NCBI RefSeq assembly: GCF_003363265.1
Contig: NZ_QRBF01000002.1
Span: 369,741 to 433,740 of the forward strand
DNA from: Dyella psychrodurans
GTDB taxonomy: Bacteria; Pseudomonadota; Gammaproteobacteria; Xanthomonadales; Rhodanobacteraceae
Direction of reading: 5' to 3'
DNA: 64,000 nucleotides
Below are positions 18,056 to 28,117 of the stretch, in pieces. The notes below the pieces were generated by a model that saw only the letters and a program-made list of their open reading frames with translations, ran no database searches and had not been told where the DNA came from. Every line of letters begins with the position of its first letter. Position 1 is the first letter of the stretch. Both the position numbers and the translations under genes were made by a program.

Positions 18056-20539
18056 TCACTCTGCCCGCAGCAATCGCATCGGCGGCGTATGCGTCACTTT
18101 TCGCGTACCGGCCAATCCCAGCAGCATCACCACGATGGCAGCGGCGAGTGCGGCAAGCGCCAGCGGCATGGCTTGCGGCATGAAATCCTTGATGTGGAAC
18201 ACGCTGCGCCCCAGCCACCAGCCACCGACCATCGCGCCAAGTGCCGCGGTCACACCCGCGATAAGTCCGAGCAAGGCAAACTCGCAGGCGGCAGCGATGC
18301 GCAGCAATCCACGTCGTGCACCCAGCGTTCGCAACAGGGCAGCCTCGTGGCGGCGCTCCTGTCCGCTCGTGGCGAGCGCAGCAGCCAGTACCAGGGCGCC
18401 GGCCAGCAGGCTGAAGCCCAGCACCCACCGCACCGCGTCCGTTACGCGCTGTACGATCTCGCGGACACGATCGAGTAGCGCATCGACATCGACCAGGCTC
18501 AGGTTCGGGTAATCGCGCGACAGTCCCGCAAGGGCCTCGGCGTTGCCGCGCGGCAGATAGAAACTGGCGATCCAGGTATGCGGCAGTGCGTTCGCATGCG
18601 TGGGGTCCATCAACAAAAAGAAGTTGACCCGGAAGGTCGTCCAGTCGACATGGCGGAAACTGGTAATGCGTGCGTCGAGTTGACCTTCGCCGACATCGAA
18701 GCGCATCGTGTCGCCAAGTTTCAGCGCGTACATGTCGCGCCACATCGTATCCACGGACACTTCGGCCTCTTGCGGGTGAGGTGCGAACCAGTCGCCGGCA
18801 ATGACCGTATTCGAAGGCGGTAGCTCATCGGACCATGACAGGCGCAGTTGGCGATCGGACCAGTCTTTTGCGCGTTCGTCCTTGAAGCTCATCTTGTCGA
18901 TCGGATGGCCGTTGATGGCCGTGAGCTTGCCCACCGCCAACGGCATCATGTTGAGCTGGTTGGCACCGACGCGCGCGAGGGCCTTCGCGAAATCGGCGCG
19001 CTGATCGTCCTGCAGATTGAGCACGAACCAGTTGGGTGTGTCGGCTGGCAGTTCGCTGCGCCAGCCGTCTAGCAATGCGGGCGCGACGACGGCAAGCAAC
19101 AGCAACGCTGTGAGGCCCAGGCTCAACGCCGTGGCTTGCACGATGCTCAATCCGCGGCGGCGCGCCAACGCGGCCATGCCCAATCGCAGTGCAGGATGGC
19201 CGCCGGGCGTCACACGGCGTGCAATCCACAACATCAACGCGGCGAGCAAGGCGGCGACCACCGCCACGCCCAGGAGGCTGACGGCGAGAATGCCCGCCAG
19301 CCTGGCCGATCCGCTGAGATTCCAGATGAGTGCCAGCGCGACGACGGCGGGAATCAGGTACAGCGCGTCAAAGCGGCGTATCCGCCGCGCAAGACTGGCG
19401 CGAAACACGGCCACCGGGGGCACGTCGGCAAGTCGCACCAGTGGCGGCAGGGCAAAGCCCACCAGCACCGCGATGCCCATGCCTGCTGCCGCCAGCGAAG
19501 GCAGCACGGGCAAAACGGTGGGCACGCCGGCGAACAACTGACTGGCGAACATCCATGCCCCCTGCGCGAGCGCAAGCGCAAGCAAGACGCCGATGACGGC
19601 GGCCGGAATCGCCAATCCACCCAATGTGCCCAACAGCAATGCAAGCACGCGTCCGCGCGACGTACCCAGCGCGCGCAACAGGGAGACTTCGCTGGTCTTG
19701 CGTCGTGCGTAGCGCTGCGATGCCAGTGCGATGGCGACGCCGGAAAGCAGCGCCGAAAGCAGCGCGGTGAGTCGCAGGAATGCACCGGCACGGTCGAACG
19801 CGCTTCGCATCCGTTCCTGCGTCTGCTCGGGAGTGATGAGTTCGCCGCCTTGCGGCAACGCTGCGGATTGCGCCCATGTGCGCCAGCTCTGTACCGCGGC
19901 CGGCGCACCCGCCAGCAGCAGGCTGTGATGCGCGCGACTACCTACGCCGAGCAGGCCGGATTGTTCGGCGTCGCCGAGATTCATGAGTGCGCGCGGCGCC
20001 ATCGCCACCAGTTCGCCGCCGTCCGGCTGCTGCAGCAACTCGCCCGCAATGCGCAGATCGCGGCCGCCCACCTGCACGGTATCGCCGACGTGTCGTTGCA
20101 GCGCGACCAGTGCGCGATGATCGAGAAGGACCGTGCCGGCCGCTGGACCGTGTGTGACCACCTGTCGCCCGTTGGCATCGGCGATCTGCAAGGTGCCACG
20201 GAGCGGGTAGGCCGCATCGGTTGCCAACACGTCGAGCAACTGGCTTTGCTGCTGGGCGAAGGCCACGCTGGGAAAGCTTGCCGTGTGCGTCGCCGCCAAT
20301 CCACGTTCCAGGCCAGCCTGCGCAAAGGTGTCGGGGATGCGTTGTGGCGCGGACACACCCAGGTCGCCGCCGATCAATTCGGCCGCGCTGGCCAGCACGC
20401 CGCGTTCCATGCGCGCGGTAAGCGTGGTCACCACGCCCAGCGCGACGACCGCCAGCACCAACGACGCAGCCAGTGTGCGCAGTTCGGGAAGGTGCCATTC
20501 GCGCCGCAGGCTGCGCAAGGCCAACAGCCATATTTTCAT
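18056..20539 (-). CDS. ybbP: FtsX-like ABC transporter permease (YbbP family)
   Basis: The 827-residue protein is an inner-membrane FtsX/MacB-type permease. It has an N-terminal membrane anchor (LAASLVLAVVALGVVTTL), a periplasmic domain, a cluster of helices at about 260-480, a second periplasmic domain (about 490-680) and three C-terminal helices. The motif VSLLRALGTSRGRVLALLLG and its counterpart AALLRTLGARRGLLRIAAAC are the two FtsX core signatures. Start and stop overlap ybbA by 4 bp. In E. coli ybbA-ybbP diverge from tesA exactly as here. The exported substrate is unknown. Confidence 0.9.
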   Translation of the reverse strand: MKIWLLALRSLRREWHLPELRTLAASLVLAVVALGVVTTLTARMERGVLASAAELIGGDLGVSAPQRIPDTFAQAGLERGLAATHTASFPSVAFAQQQSQLLDVLATDAAYPLRGTLQIADANGRQVVTHGPAAGTVLLDHRALVALQRHVGDTVQVGGRDLRIAGELLQQPDGGELVAMAPRALMNLGDAEQSGLLGVGSRAHHSLLLAGAPAAVQSWRTWAQSAALPQGGELITPEQTQERMRSAFDRAGAFLRLTALLSALLSGVAIALASQRYARRKTSEVSLLRALGTSRGRVLALLLGTLGGLAIPAAVIGVLLALALAQGAWMFASQLFAGVPTVLPVLPSLAAAGMGIAVLVGFALPPLVRLADVPPVAVFRASLARRIRRFDALYLIPAVVALALIWNLSGSARLAGILAVSLLGVAVVAALLAALMLWIARRVTPGGHPALRLGMAALARRRGLSIVQATALSLGLTALLLLAVVAPALLDGWRSELPADTPNWFVLNLQDDQRADFAKALARVGANQLNMMPLAVGKLTAINGHPIDKMSFKDERAKDWSDRQLRLSWSDELPPSNTVIAGDWFAPHPQEAEVSVDTMWRDMYALKLGDTMRFDVGEGQLDARITSFRHVDWTTFRVNFFLLMDPTHANALPHTWIASFYLPRGNAEALAGLSRDYPNLSLVDVDALLDRVREIVQRVTDAVRWVLGFSLLAGALVLAAALATSGQERRHEAALLRTLGARRGLLRIAAACEFALLGLIAGVTAALGAMVGGWWLGRSVFHIKDFMPQAMPLALAALAAAIVVMLLGLAGTRKVTHTPPMRLLRAE

Positions 20540-21222
20540 GCCATCGGCTCCAATCGGCCTTCATGCAATTCCGCGCGACGTGCGCAACGTTCCGCCAATT
20601 GCAGATCATGCGTCACCAGCACCAACGTAGTGCCGTGATCGCGATTCAACGCGAACAGCAGATCGCACACGTGCCGCCCGGTGCGCCGATCCAGATTGCC
20701 GGTGGGTTCGTCGGCAAACAGCAGGCGCGGTCCGTGCACGAAGGCGCGCGCAATGGCCACGCGTTGTTGTTCGCCACCGGAAAGCTGCGCGGGGTAGTGC
20801 CTGCGACGCGCGCTGAGTTCGACTGCTTCAAGCGCGGCACGCGCTCTTTCGCGCGCGGCCGGATTGCCTTCCAGCTCCAGCGGCAGCATCACGTTCTGTT
20901 CGGCGGTAAGCGCCGGCAGCAGATGGAACGACTGGAACACGAAACCGACCAGGCGACGGCGCAGATCGGCGCGGGCCTCTTCATCGAGTTGTTCCAGCGC
21001 ATGGCCGTCGAGCTGGATGCTGCCTCGCGTGGGCGTATCCAGGCCGGCCAGCAGGCCAAGCAACGTGGTCTTGCCCGATCCGGATGCGCCGACAATCGCG
21101 AAACTCTCGCCGGTGTTCACCTGCATCGCGACATCGCTGAGGATATCCAGCCGCCCCTCAGGCCCGTTCACCGACTTGCTAACATCGCGAACTTCCAGAA
21201 CCGGACGAGAATCATCAGTCAT
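20536..21222 (-). CDS. ybbA: ABC transporter ATP-binding protein (YbbA family)
   Basis: A 228-residue LolD/MacB-class ATPase: Walker A GASGSGKTTLL, Q-loop FVFQSFHLLP, signature LSGGEQQRVAIARAF, Walker B LLFADEPTGNLD and H-loop LVTHD. It energises the YbbP permease encoded immediately downstream. The frame is open to 21612, but I start at ATG 21222 (MTDDSRPVLEVRDVSK), because the upstream part is antisense to tesA and not ABC-like. This start codon shares two bases with the divergent tesA start. Confidence 0.93.
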   Translation of the reverse strand: MTDDSRPVLEVRDVSKSVNGPEGRLDILSDVAMQVNTGESFAIVGASGSGKTTLLGLLAGLDTPTRGSIQLDGHALEQLDEEARADLRRRLVGFVFQSFHLLPALTAEQNVMLPLELEGNPAARERARAALEAVELSARRRHYPAQLSGGEQQRVAIARAFVHGPRLLFADEPTGNLDRRTGRHVCDLLFALNRDHGTTLVLVTHDLQLAERCARRAELHEGRLEPMA

Positions 21223-21832
21223 GCGTCGTTTCCTTTGTCTACTCGTTCTGCTTTGCGGTATCGGGGCGCTCCATGCGGCGCCGGCGAAGACCGTGCTTGT
21301 CTTGGGGGATTCGCTTTCCGCCGCGCATAACATTCCCGTGGAAGCGGGATGGGTGCATCTGCTGGAAGTACGCCTTGAAAACATGGAGCCGGGCTGGACG
21401 GTCGTCAATGCCAGCATCAGCGGCGATACATCGGTGAGCGGCCGCAATCGCCTGCCGGCGCTGCTGGCGCAACACCATCCGCGCATCGTGGTCATCGAGC
21501 TGGGGGCCAACGACGGCCTGCGAGGGCTGCCTCTGGCCGATTTGCGCACCAACCTGACCACCATGGTGGACGCCGCCCAGCACGCCGGCGCCAAGGTGCT
21601 GCTGCTCGGCATCGAGCTGCCCGTGAACTACGGACCGCAGTACCGCGATGGCTTGCGCGCCATCTACGCCGACCTGGCCCGCGAGAAGCATGCGGCGCTG
21701 GTGCCATTCCTGTTGGAAGGCGTTGCCCTGAACCCGGCGCTGATGCAGGAAGACGGCCTACACCCCGTGGCCGCAGGCGAGCCCATCGTGCTGGATACGG
21801 TGTGGCCGAAGCTTCAGCCTTTGCTGCACTGA
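21221..21832 (+). CDS. tesA: Periplasmic GDSL esterase/thioesterase TesA
   Basis: Multifunctional acyl-CoA thioesterase, lysophospholipase and protease I of the SGNH hydrolase family. The 203-residue precursor starts at ATG 21221 with a signal peptide (MRRFLCLLVLLCGIGALHA). Block I is LGDSLSAAHN with nucleophile S31, block III is ELGANDGLRGL, and block V is DGLHP with the catalytic Asp and His. The start codon overlaps that of ybbA on the other strand, so the two promoters must lie inside each other's coding region. Confidence 0.95.
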   Translation: MRRFLCLLVLLCGIGALHAAPAKTVLVLGDSLSAAHNIPVEAGWVHLLEVRLENMEPGWTVVNASISGDTSVSGRNRLPALLAQHHPRIVVIELGANDGLRGLPLADLRTNLTTMVDAAQHAGAKVLLLGIELPVNYGPQYRDGLRAIYADLAREKHAALVPFLLEGVALNPALMQEDGLHPVAAGEPIVLDTVWPKLQPLLH

Positions 21833-21934
21833 GACTGCGTATACGGTTTTGTTCACCTAAATTCACGTCCCGATTACGATCCCTGCCGGTAGCCTTCACA
21901 AATGTGAAGACAACAGTGGTGGGGCGAGGTGACC

Positions 21935-22666
21935 ATGAGTTCACGTGACGAGCATGCCGGACTGATCCTGTTGGTCGAAGACAATCGCCAGATCGCCGAA
22001 ATGGTCGGCGAATTCCTGGAGCGTCGTGGCTACTCCGTTGATTTTGCTCAAGATGGCGTCAGCGGACTGCATCTGGCGGTCTCCAACAGCTACGACGTGG
22101 TGGTACTGGACCTGATGCTTCCGGGCATCGATGGCCTCGATGTCTGTCGCAAGCTGCGCAGCGACGCCAAGAAGTCCACCCCCGTGCTGATGCTGACGGC
22201 CCGGGACACCCTGGAAGACAAGCTGATCGGCCTGGAAGCCGGCGCCGACGACTACCTGGTCAAACCGTTCGAGGTGCGCGAACTGGAAGCGCGCCTTCGT
22301 GCGCTGATCCGCCGCGATCGCCGCCAGGTGTCGAGCGAAATCCTCAACGTGGGCGACATGACGCTGGATACCGCCACGTTGCGGTTGACGCGCAGCGGGC
22401 AGGAACTCACCGTCTCGCCGATCGGCCTCAAATTGCTGGCGATCCTGATGCGCGAATCGCCGCGCGTGGTGAGCCGGCGCGATATCGAGCGCGAGATCTG
22501 GGGCGATACGCTGCCCGATTCCGATACATTGCGCTCTCATCTCTACAATTTGCGCCGGGTGATCGACAAACCCTTCGAGCGGGCGTTGTTGCATACGATT
22601 CACTCGGCGGGCTATCGACTTGCCGATCTTGATGCGGAGACGACCGCAGCAAGTCACATCGCCTGA
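21935..22666 (+). CDS. OmpR-family response regulator
   Basis: 243 residues: a receiver domain (LLVEDNRQIAEMV; phosphoacceptor D59 in VVVLDLMLPGIDG; K in YLVKPFEVREL) and a C-terminal winged helix (VSPIGLKLLAILMRESPRVV to HLYNLRRVIDKPF). I chose ATG 21935 because GGGGCGAGG lies about 5 bp before it. GTG 21929 is the alternative. It precedes a histidine kinase gene by 15 bp and forms a pair with it. The wing and operator motif give no hint of the regulon. Confidence 0.92.
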   Translation: MSSRDEHAGLILLVEDNRQIAEMVGEFLERRGYSVDFAQDGVSGLHLAVSNSYDVVVLDLMLPGIDGLDVCRKLRSDAKKSTPVLMLTARDTLEDKLIGLEAGADDYLVKPFEVRELEARLRALIRRDRRQVSSEILNVGDMTLDTATLRLTRSGQELTVSPIGLKLLAILMRESPRVVSRRDIEREIWGDTLPDSDTLRSHLYNLRRVIDKPFERALLHTIHSAGYRLADLDAETTAASHIA

Positions 22667-22681
22667 TCACTTGATGCGTTC

Positions 22682-23671
22682 ATGACGTCACGAGGTACTC
22701 CCAATCAGCGTGCCGGCTCGGCGCGCGGCAGCTTCCAACGCCGATTGTTGCTGATTTTCGGTGTGCAACTGGTGTTGGTGTTGCTGGCGTATTTGATGGG
22801 CTATTACAACGTTGCGCCCGCGGGAGCCGTGCTGCTGCTGATCGTGATCGTCAGTGCGCTGGCATGGCTTGCGGTGCAGCGCGTGTGGCGGCCGATCAGT
22901 GCGCTGGCGCGCTTGGTCGACAATTGGGATGGCGGGCAGGGCAGTCTGGATGCGTTGCTTCAGTCGGACCGATTCTCGCGACGGGCCGATGCTGATGTCG
23001 CGGCGCTGACGCGTGGATTCCACACTTTCGCCAGCCGCATCGCGGGCTACAACGAGCGAGAACGCAATTTCACGCGCGATGCCAGTCACGAACTGCGCAG
23101 CCCGCTTACCGTGATCAAGATGTCGACCGACATGCTGGCGGACGAAGCCAGCCTGAGCGAATTCGGCCAGCGTTCCGTGCAGCGCATTCGACGCGCCACG
23201 CGCGAAATGGAGGCGTTGGTCGAGGCGTTGCTGATCCTCGCGCGCGAAGCCGATAACGGCCAGGGCGAGCAGGTTTTCGTGGTGAACGACGTATTGCGCG
23301 ACGAACTGGTCGATGCGCGCGAAATGCTGCATGGTCATCCCATCGAACTGCAGTTCGAAGAGCCGGCCACGTTCGCGCTGCATGGATCGCCGCGCGTCTT
23401 CGCCGTGCTTTGCTGGCAGCTGATCCGCCATGCCAGTCAGTACACGGGGCAGGGCACCGTCCTGGTTACCGTGTTGCCGGGCGCGGTAAGCGTGACGGCC
23501 AGTGCCGGTGCTGACCACGATCCCGCGGAGCCGGGGCAGCAGGGATTCGAATACGCCATCGCGCGACGCATCAGCGAGCGCTTCGCGTGGTCCTTGCAAC
23601 TGCAGGTGCACGGTGGAAACCGCTACGTGGCGGAGATTCGGTTTCCGCAGCCGTTACCCGTTTCGGCGTAA
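22682..23671 (+). CDS. Histidine kinase with eroded ATP-binding domain
   Basis: A 329-residue membrane sensor: two helices at about 22-65 with a very short periplasmic loop (so probably sensing within the membrane), a HAMP-like linker, and a DHp domain with an intact H-box RDASHELRSPLTVIKMSTDM (H136). The catalytic domain is degenerate. The N-box reads LCWQLIRHASQYT, with Gln and His250 where the conserved Asn residues belong. No DxGxG or GxGxG motif can be found before the C-terminal FEYAIARRISERF. It may be a phosphatase or regulatory pseudokinase for the regulator encoded upstream. Confidence 0.85.
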   Translation: MTSRGTPNQRAGSARGSFQRRLLLIFGVQLVLVLLAYLMGYYNVAPAGAVLLLIVIVSALAWLAVQRVWRPISALARLVDNWDGGQGSLDALLQSDRFSRRADADVAALTRGFHTFASRIAGYNERERNFTRDASHELRSPLTVIKMSTDMLADEASLSEFGQRSVQRIRRATREMEALVEALLILAREADNGQGEQVFVVNDVLRDELVDAREMLHGHPIELQFEEPATFALHGSPRVFAVLCWQLIRHASQYTGQGTVLVTVLPGAVSVTASAGADHDPAEPGQQGFEYAIARRISERFAWSLQLQVHGGNRYVAEIRFPQPLPVSA

Positions 23672-23718
23672 CGGCTGCGATTCCCTCCCTTGCCCGCAGC
23701 CTGCAGGCAAGGGAGGGA
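23648..23718. terminator. Tandem hairpins between convergent genes
   Basis: Two perfect stems lie between the kinase and the convergent CoA-transferase gene. The first pairs GCAGCCGTTAC (23648-23658) with GTAACGGCTGC (23668-23678) and spans the kinase stop codon. The second pairs 13 bases at 23682-23694 (TCCCTCCCTTGCC) with 23706-23718. No long U-run follows on either strand, so these may act as transcript-end stabilisers or weak bidirectional terminators. Confidence 0.55.
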
Positions 23719-23727
23719 GAGCTTGGA

Positions 23728-25083
<1,356 letters not shown>

Positions 25084-25204
25084 GAGGGTGCCTTCTTACA
25101 GGGGAGGGTTAGCTGCATAGGATACGACGGATTGCTTTTAGGTCATGTTGTACCTATGTCGCAGGCGGATCCGGTGATCCGGGGGCCTGCCATGACCGCA
25201 CGCA

Positions 25205-25238
25205 GCAAAAGGCCCGCAGAGACGAATCTCGGCGGGCC
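25205..25238 (-). terminator. Intrinsic terminator after the beta-helix gene
   Basis: The stem GGCCCGC (25211-25217) pairs with GCGGGCC (25232-25238), extended inward by GAGA/TCTC around a CGAA loop. Read on the minus strand, the hairpin is followed by TTTTGCTGC (25201-25210). It lies 22 bp beyond the stop of the beta-helix protein gene and before the CoA-transferase gene on the same strand, separating the two transcripts. Confidence 0.75.
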
Positions 25239-25259
25239 CGCCAGCGCTGTGGATGAGAG

Positions 25260-26153
25260 TTACTGAACCGTCATCGTGCCCGTGGGTGCACCTTGGACAG
25301 AGTTGCCTGTCGACCGGTTGTTTCCGGCCGATGAAATAACGCCAGGATCTCCGCCGAATGCCACGACGTTGTTGAAAAAGTCAACATTGGAAACAGCGAT
25401 GGTCGCTGCCGAGCCGGCATCTACCGCAGTGCCATTGAACGAAAATAGACTGCTTTCCACATTGACCGACCCTACCTCGGCATAGACGCCATAGGCAGCA
25501 TTGTTCTGGAAGATCGAATGTGTGACGTCGATATGTCCACGCAGCGTTCGCAATGCAGTCTGCGTATTTTGAATCGTTACATTCTTCAGTGCCGCGGCTA
25601 CCGGGCCAGGGCCAGTGGAGCCATCGATCGCGACACCCTGATGGCCGCCCGTCATGGTGGAATCTTCGATCAGCACGTAGATGCTGTAGCTGGAGTTGAT
25701 TTCAACGTTGGTCTGAGCGAAGCCTTCAAAAATGCAGTGCTGAATGAGGACATTGCCGGCGCCGAGAATGGATACGCCATCCAGTCCTTGTCCCCCGATG
25801 CCGTCAAATGTCAGATTGCGCAGGATCACCTTGTCGCTGGCGCCCGCCGAAATCACCATACCGTTGGTTCCCGAAACCAATACGCCACTCAGGTTTCCGC
25901 CACCGTCGATCGTGATGGCCTTGGTGATGGTCAGGGCGCCGAAGCCACCTGGATCAAGTACATCGATTTCACCGCCTGCGACGGTTTTGGCGATGGCTCC
26001 GGCAAATGTCTTGCAAGGCGCGGTTCGGCTGCACGGATTAGCATCATCGCCGACACCCGATACCCAGGTTCTTGTAGCTTGCGCGTGCGCTGTTGTGGCG
26101 AACACGAACGCGACTGCCAGCGTAGACAGCAGTAATTTCAAAAATCGTTTCAT
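25260..26153 (-). CDS. Exported right-handed beta-helix protein
   Basis: A 297-residue secreted protein. I start at ATG 26153, preceded by AAGGGGTAAG, which opens a signal peptide (MKRFLKLLLSTLAVAFVFATTAHAQA, 26 residues). The longer frame to 26381 is rejected. After WVSGVGDDANPCSRTAPCKTFAGAI (two cysteines, residues about 38-50), the chain consists of parabolic-repeat strands such as DKVILRNLTFDGIG, GNVLIQHCIFEGF and YVLIEDSTMTGG, the pattern of pectate-lyase-like beta-helices. No catalytic residues can be assigned. It is a single-gene transcript. Confidence 0.8.
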   Translation of the reverse strand: MKRFLKLLLSTLAVAFVFATTAHAQATRTWVSGVGDDANPCSRTAPCKTFAGAIAKTVAGGEIDVLDPGGFGALTITKAITIDGGGNLSGVLVSGTNGMVISAGASDKVILRNLTFDGIGGQGLDGVSILGAGNVLIQHCIFEGFAQTNVEINSSYSIYVLIEDSTMTGGHQGVAIDGSTGPGPVAAALKNVTIQNTQTALRTLRGHIDVTHSIFQNNAAYGVYAEVGSVNVESSLFSFNGTAVDAGSAATIAVSNVDFFNNVVAFGGDPGVISSAGNNRSTGNSVQGAPTGTMTVQ

Positions 26154-27053
26154 CGCACTTACCCCTTGATGGCACGAAACGCAGCAACAGACGTAATGCC
26201 CGACCTTACAGCGGGTCCGTTGGGCTTCAGGCGGGCATCCCCTTTTCAACGTGCGGTAACCGCACGCTGAGGCTCCAAGAATAGATGAAAATTTGTGATT
26301 TGCATCCCATTTTTTTAGGGTGGTACTTGCTATGTGGCTGCGACTAACGGGGCCAAGCGATCTGTAGTCGTTTTGCTGCACAAAATTTTCCTCCAGGACC
26401 GCGCAGCCTAACTACCTGTCATGGCAGGTGATGGGGTGGTACATACAGTGAGGTCGCCGTCGTTCGTTGCAGAGGCGTGACAATTCATGCCGCGCGCGAA
26501 AGTCGACGGAGCTTGACCATCGACAAAAGACGCGTCGGGATCGTGATGGAGCCGGACGGTTCGCAGGGCCGCGTCGCGCCGCACGCCGCGCACTTTTCCG
26601 AACAGCGCAAGCTGAGCAAGAAAGGCACCGCCGAGCTCTGCAAATTGCAGCAAGAGCTCGACGACGATCAAACTTTACCAGCGTGCAACCGCTGGCATCC
26701 GTCACGGGTGCACACTGTTGCTGGTCTTTACGACTGCAGTACTCGTCGTAGGCGCATTGCCCAAATATTGTCGCCGTACGTTCGGTGCCGAGCGTACCTT
26801 TCTACTTTGATTGTTACCGTCTGCCGCGATGCTGACTACATGCGCTGGATGAGCAGCCCGTTACATGAACTTCGAGCAAATCTCTGTGGAAAGAGCATTG
26901 CAGTTGATCGCGAAGATTGACGGCAAGGGGGCCATATTCCAGGGCAAGCAGATTCGATGCGAGACTGCTTTGGACGAATGAAATATCCCCTTTGAGGGGG
27001 GTGACAGCTGGCTATACTGATCCCATCACGACACCCTCAGGGAGAGTGATCGG
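26154..27053. other. Gene-poor 0.9 kb region
   Basis: No convincing gene is visible. Only short overlapping ORFs occur on both strands (the longest runs 26477-26920), with no recognisable domain or ribosome site. Base composition is lower in GC than around it. Two palindromes stand out: CGTGCGGTAACCGCACG at 26250-26266, about 100 bp upstream of the beta-helix gene and a candidate operator, and GTACGTTCGG-TG-CCGAGCGTAC at 26776-26797. The last 60 bp hold the likely promoter of the peptidase gene (TATACT at 27013). The middle may be decayed coding sequence. Confidence 0.5.
26991..27018 (+). promoter_or_regulatory. Probable sigma-70 promoter of the isoaspartyl peptidase gene
   Basis: TATACT at 27013-27018 is a good -10 box. 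A weak -35 (TTTGAG, 26991-26996) lies 16 bp upstream, inside a small CCCCTTTGAGGGG hairpin. The distance to the ATG at 27054 leaves about 30 bases of leader that contain the ribosome site AGGGAGAG. Confidence 0.4.
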
Positions 27054-28097
27054 ATGAAACGCCGATTGTTTGTTGCACTAGCCAGTTTCGGAATTGCCTT
27101 CATGAGCCACGCCACTTCGCCGGTCTTGGTCATCCATGGCGGCGCGGGCGTCATCAAGCGCGAGATGAACCCGGCCAGGGAAAAGGCGGTGCGCGCCGCG
27201 ATGACCAAGGCGCTGCAAGATGGGTACGCGCAACTCAAGGCGGGCAAGCCGGCCATCGACGCGGTGACGGCGGCGCTCACGGTGCTTGAGGACGATCCCA
27301 ACTTCAATGCCGGCAGAGGCTCGGTGTTCACCCACGACGGCAAGAACGAAATGGATGCCGCGGTGATGGAAGGCGATACCTTGAGCGCGGGTTCCGTCGC
27401 CGGCGTGCATCGGGTGAAAAATCCGATTCTGCTGGCGCGTGCTGTCATGGAGCACTCGTCGCATGTAATGCTGGTGGGTGACGGTGCCGAGGAGTTTGCG
27501 AAAGAGCAAGGTATTGCGCTGGTCGATCCCTCCTATTTCCGCACCGAGGAGCGCTGGCAGCAGTTGCAGCGTGCCTTGAAAGAAGATGAGCAAAAAAAGC
27601 CGCACGCGGATCTTGAAACCGCCAAGCACTTCGGCACGGTCGGTGCCGTGGCGCTCGACAGCCAGGGACACCTTGCCGCCGGAACGTCGACTGGCGGGAT
27701 GACGGACAAGCGCTGGGGTCGCGTCGGCGATTCACCGATCATCGGCGCGGGTACCTACGCCAACGCACAATGCGCTGTGTCCGGCACCGGCTGGGGCGAG
27801 TTCTACATGCGAACGGTTGCCGCGCACGAGATCTGCATGCGCGTGTCGATGTTGGGCGAGCCGCTGCAGCGCGCGGCTGCCGAGGTCATCAATCAGGAAA
27901 TTCCGTCCATGGGTGGCAACGGCGGCGCCATTGCGTTGGACGGCAACGGAACCATCGCCATGCCGTACAACACGGAAGGCATGTACCGCGGCTGGATCGG
28001 TGCCGATGGCGTGCCGCATGTGGCGATCTACGACGACGAACCGGATCCCTCGAATCATCCGCCTGCACCAGCCTCGGCGAGTTCTTCCTCGGAATAG
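27054..28097 (+). CDS. Exported isoaspartyl peptidase / L-asparaginase (Ntn hydrolase)
   Basis: A 347-residue plant-type asparaginase (IaaA family) that hydrolyses isoaspartyl dipeptides and asparagine after self-cleavage. Family motifs are visible: LVIHGGAGVIKREM, NFNAGRGSVFTHDGKNEMDAAVMEG, the autocleavage site HFGTVGAVALD with nucleophile T195, and GTSTGGMTDKRWGRVGDSPIIGAGTYA. Residues 1-20 form a signal peptide (MKRRLFVALASFGIAFMSHA), so the enzyme should be periplasmic. AGGGAGAG precedes the ATG. The C-terminus ends in a Pro/Ser-rich tail. Confidence 0.93.
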   Translation: MKRRLFVALASFGIAFMSHATSPVLVIHGGAGVIKREMNPAREKAVRAAMTKALQDGYAQLKAGKPAIDAVTAALTVLEDDPNFNAGRGSVFTHDGKNEMDAAVMEGDTLSAGSVAGVHRVKNPILLARAVMEHSSHVMLVGDGAEEFAKEQGIALVDPSYFRTEERWQQLQRALKEDEQKKPHADLETAKHFGTVGAVALDSQGHLAAGTSTGGMTDKRWGRVGDSPIIGAGTYANAQCAVSGTGWGEFYMRTVAAHEICMRVSMLGEPLQRAAAEVINQEIPSMGGNGGAIALDGNGTIAMPYNTEGMYRGWIGADGVPHVAIYDDEPDPSNHPPAPASASSSSE

Positions 28098-28117
28098 TCG
28101 GGCGATGACGCTTGATG

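Noticed and set aside
26477-26920. 147-codon frame in the gene-poor region
   Set aside because: It has no ribosome site, no domain, biased low-complexity composition and an overlapping antisense frame of similar quality.
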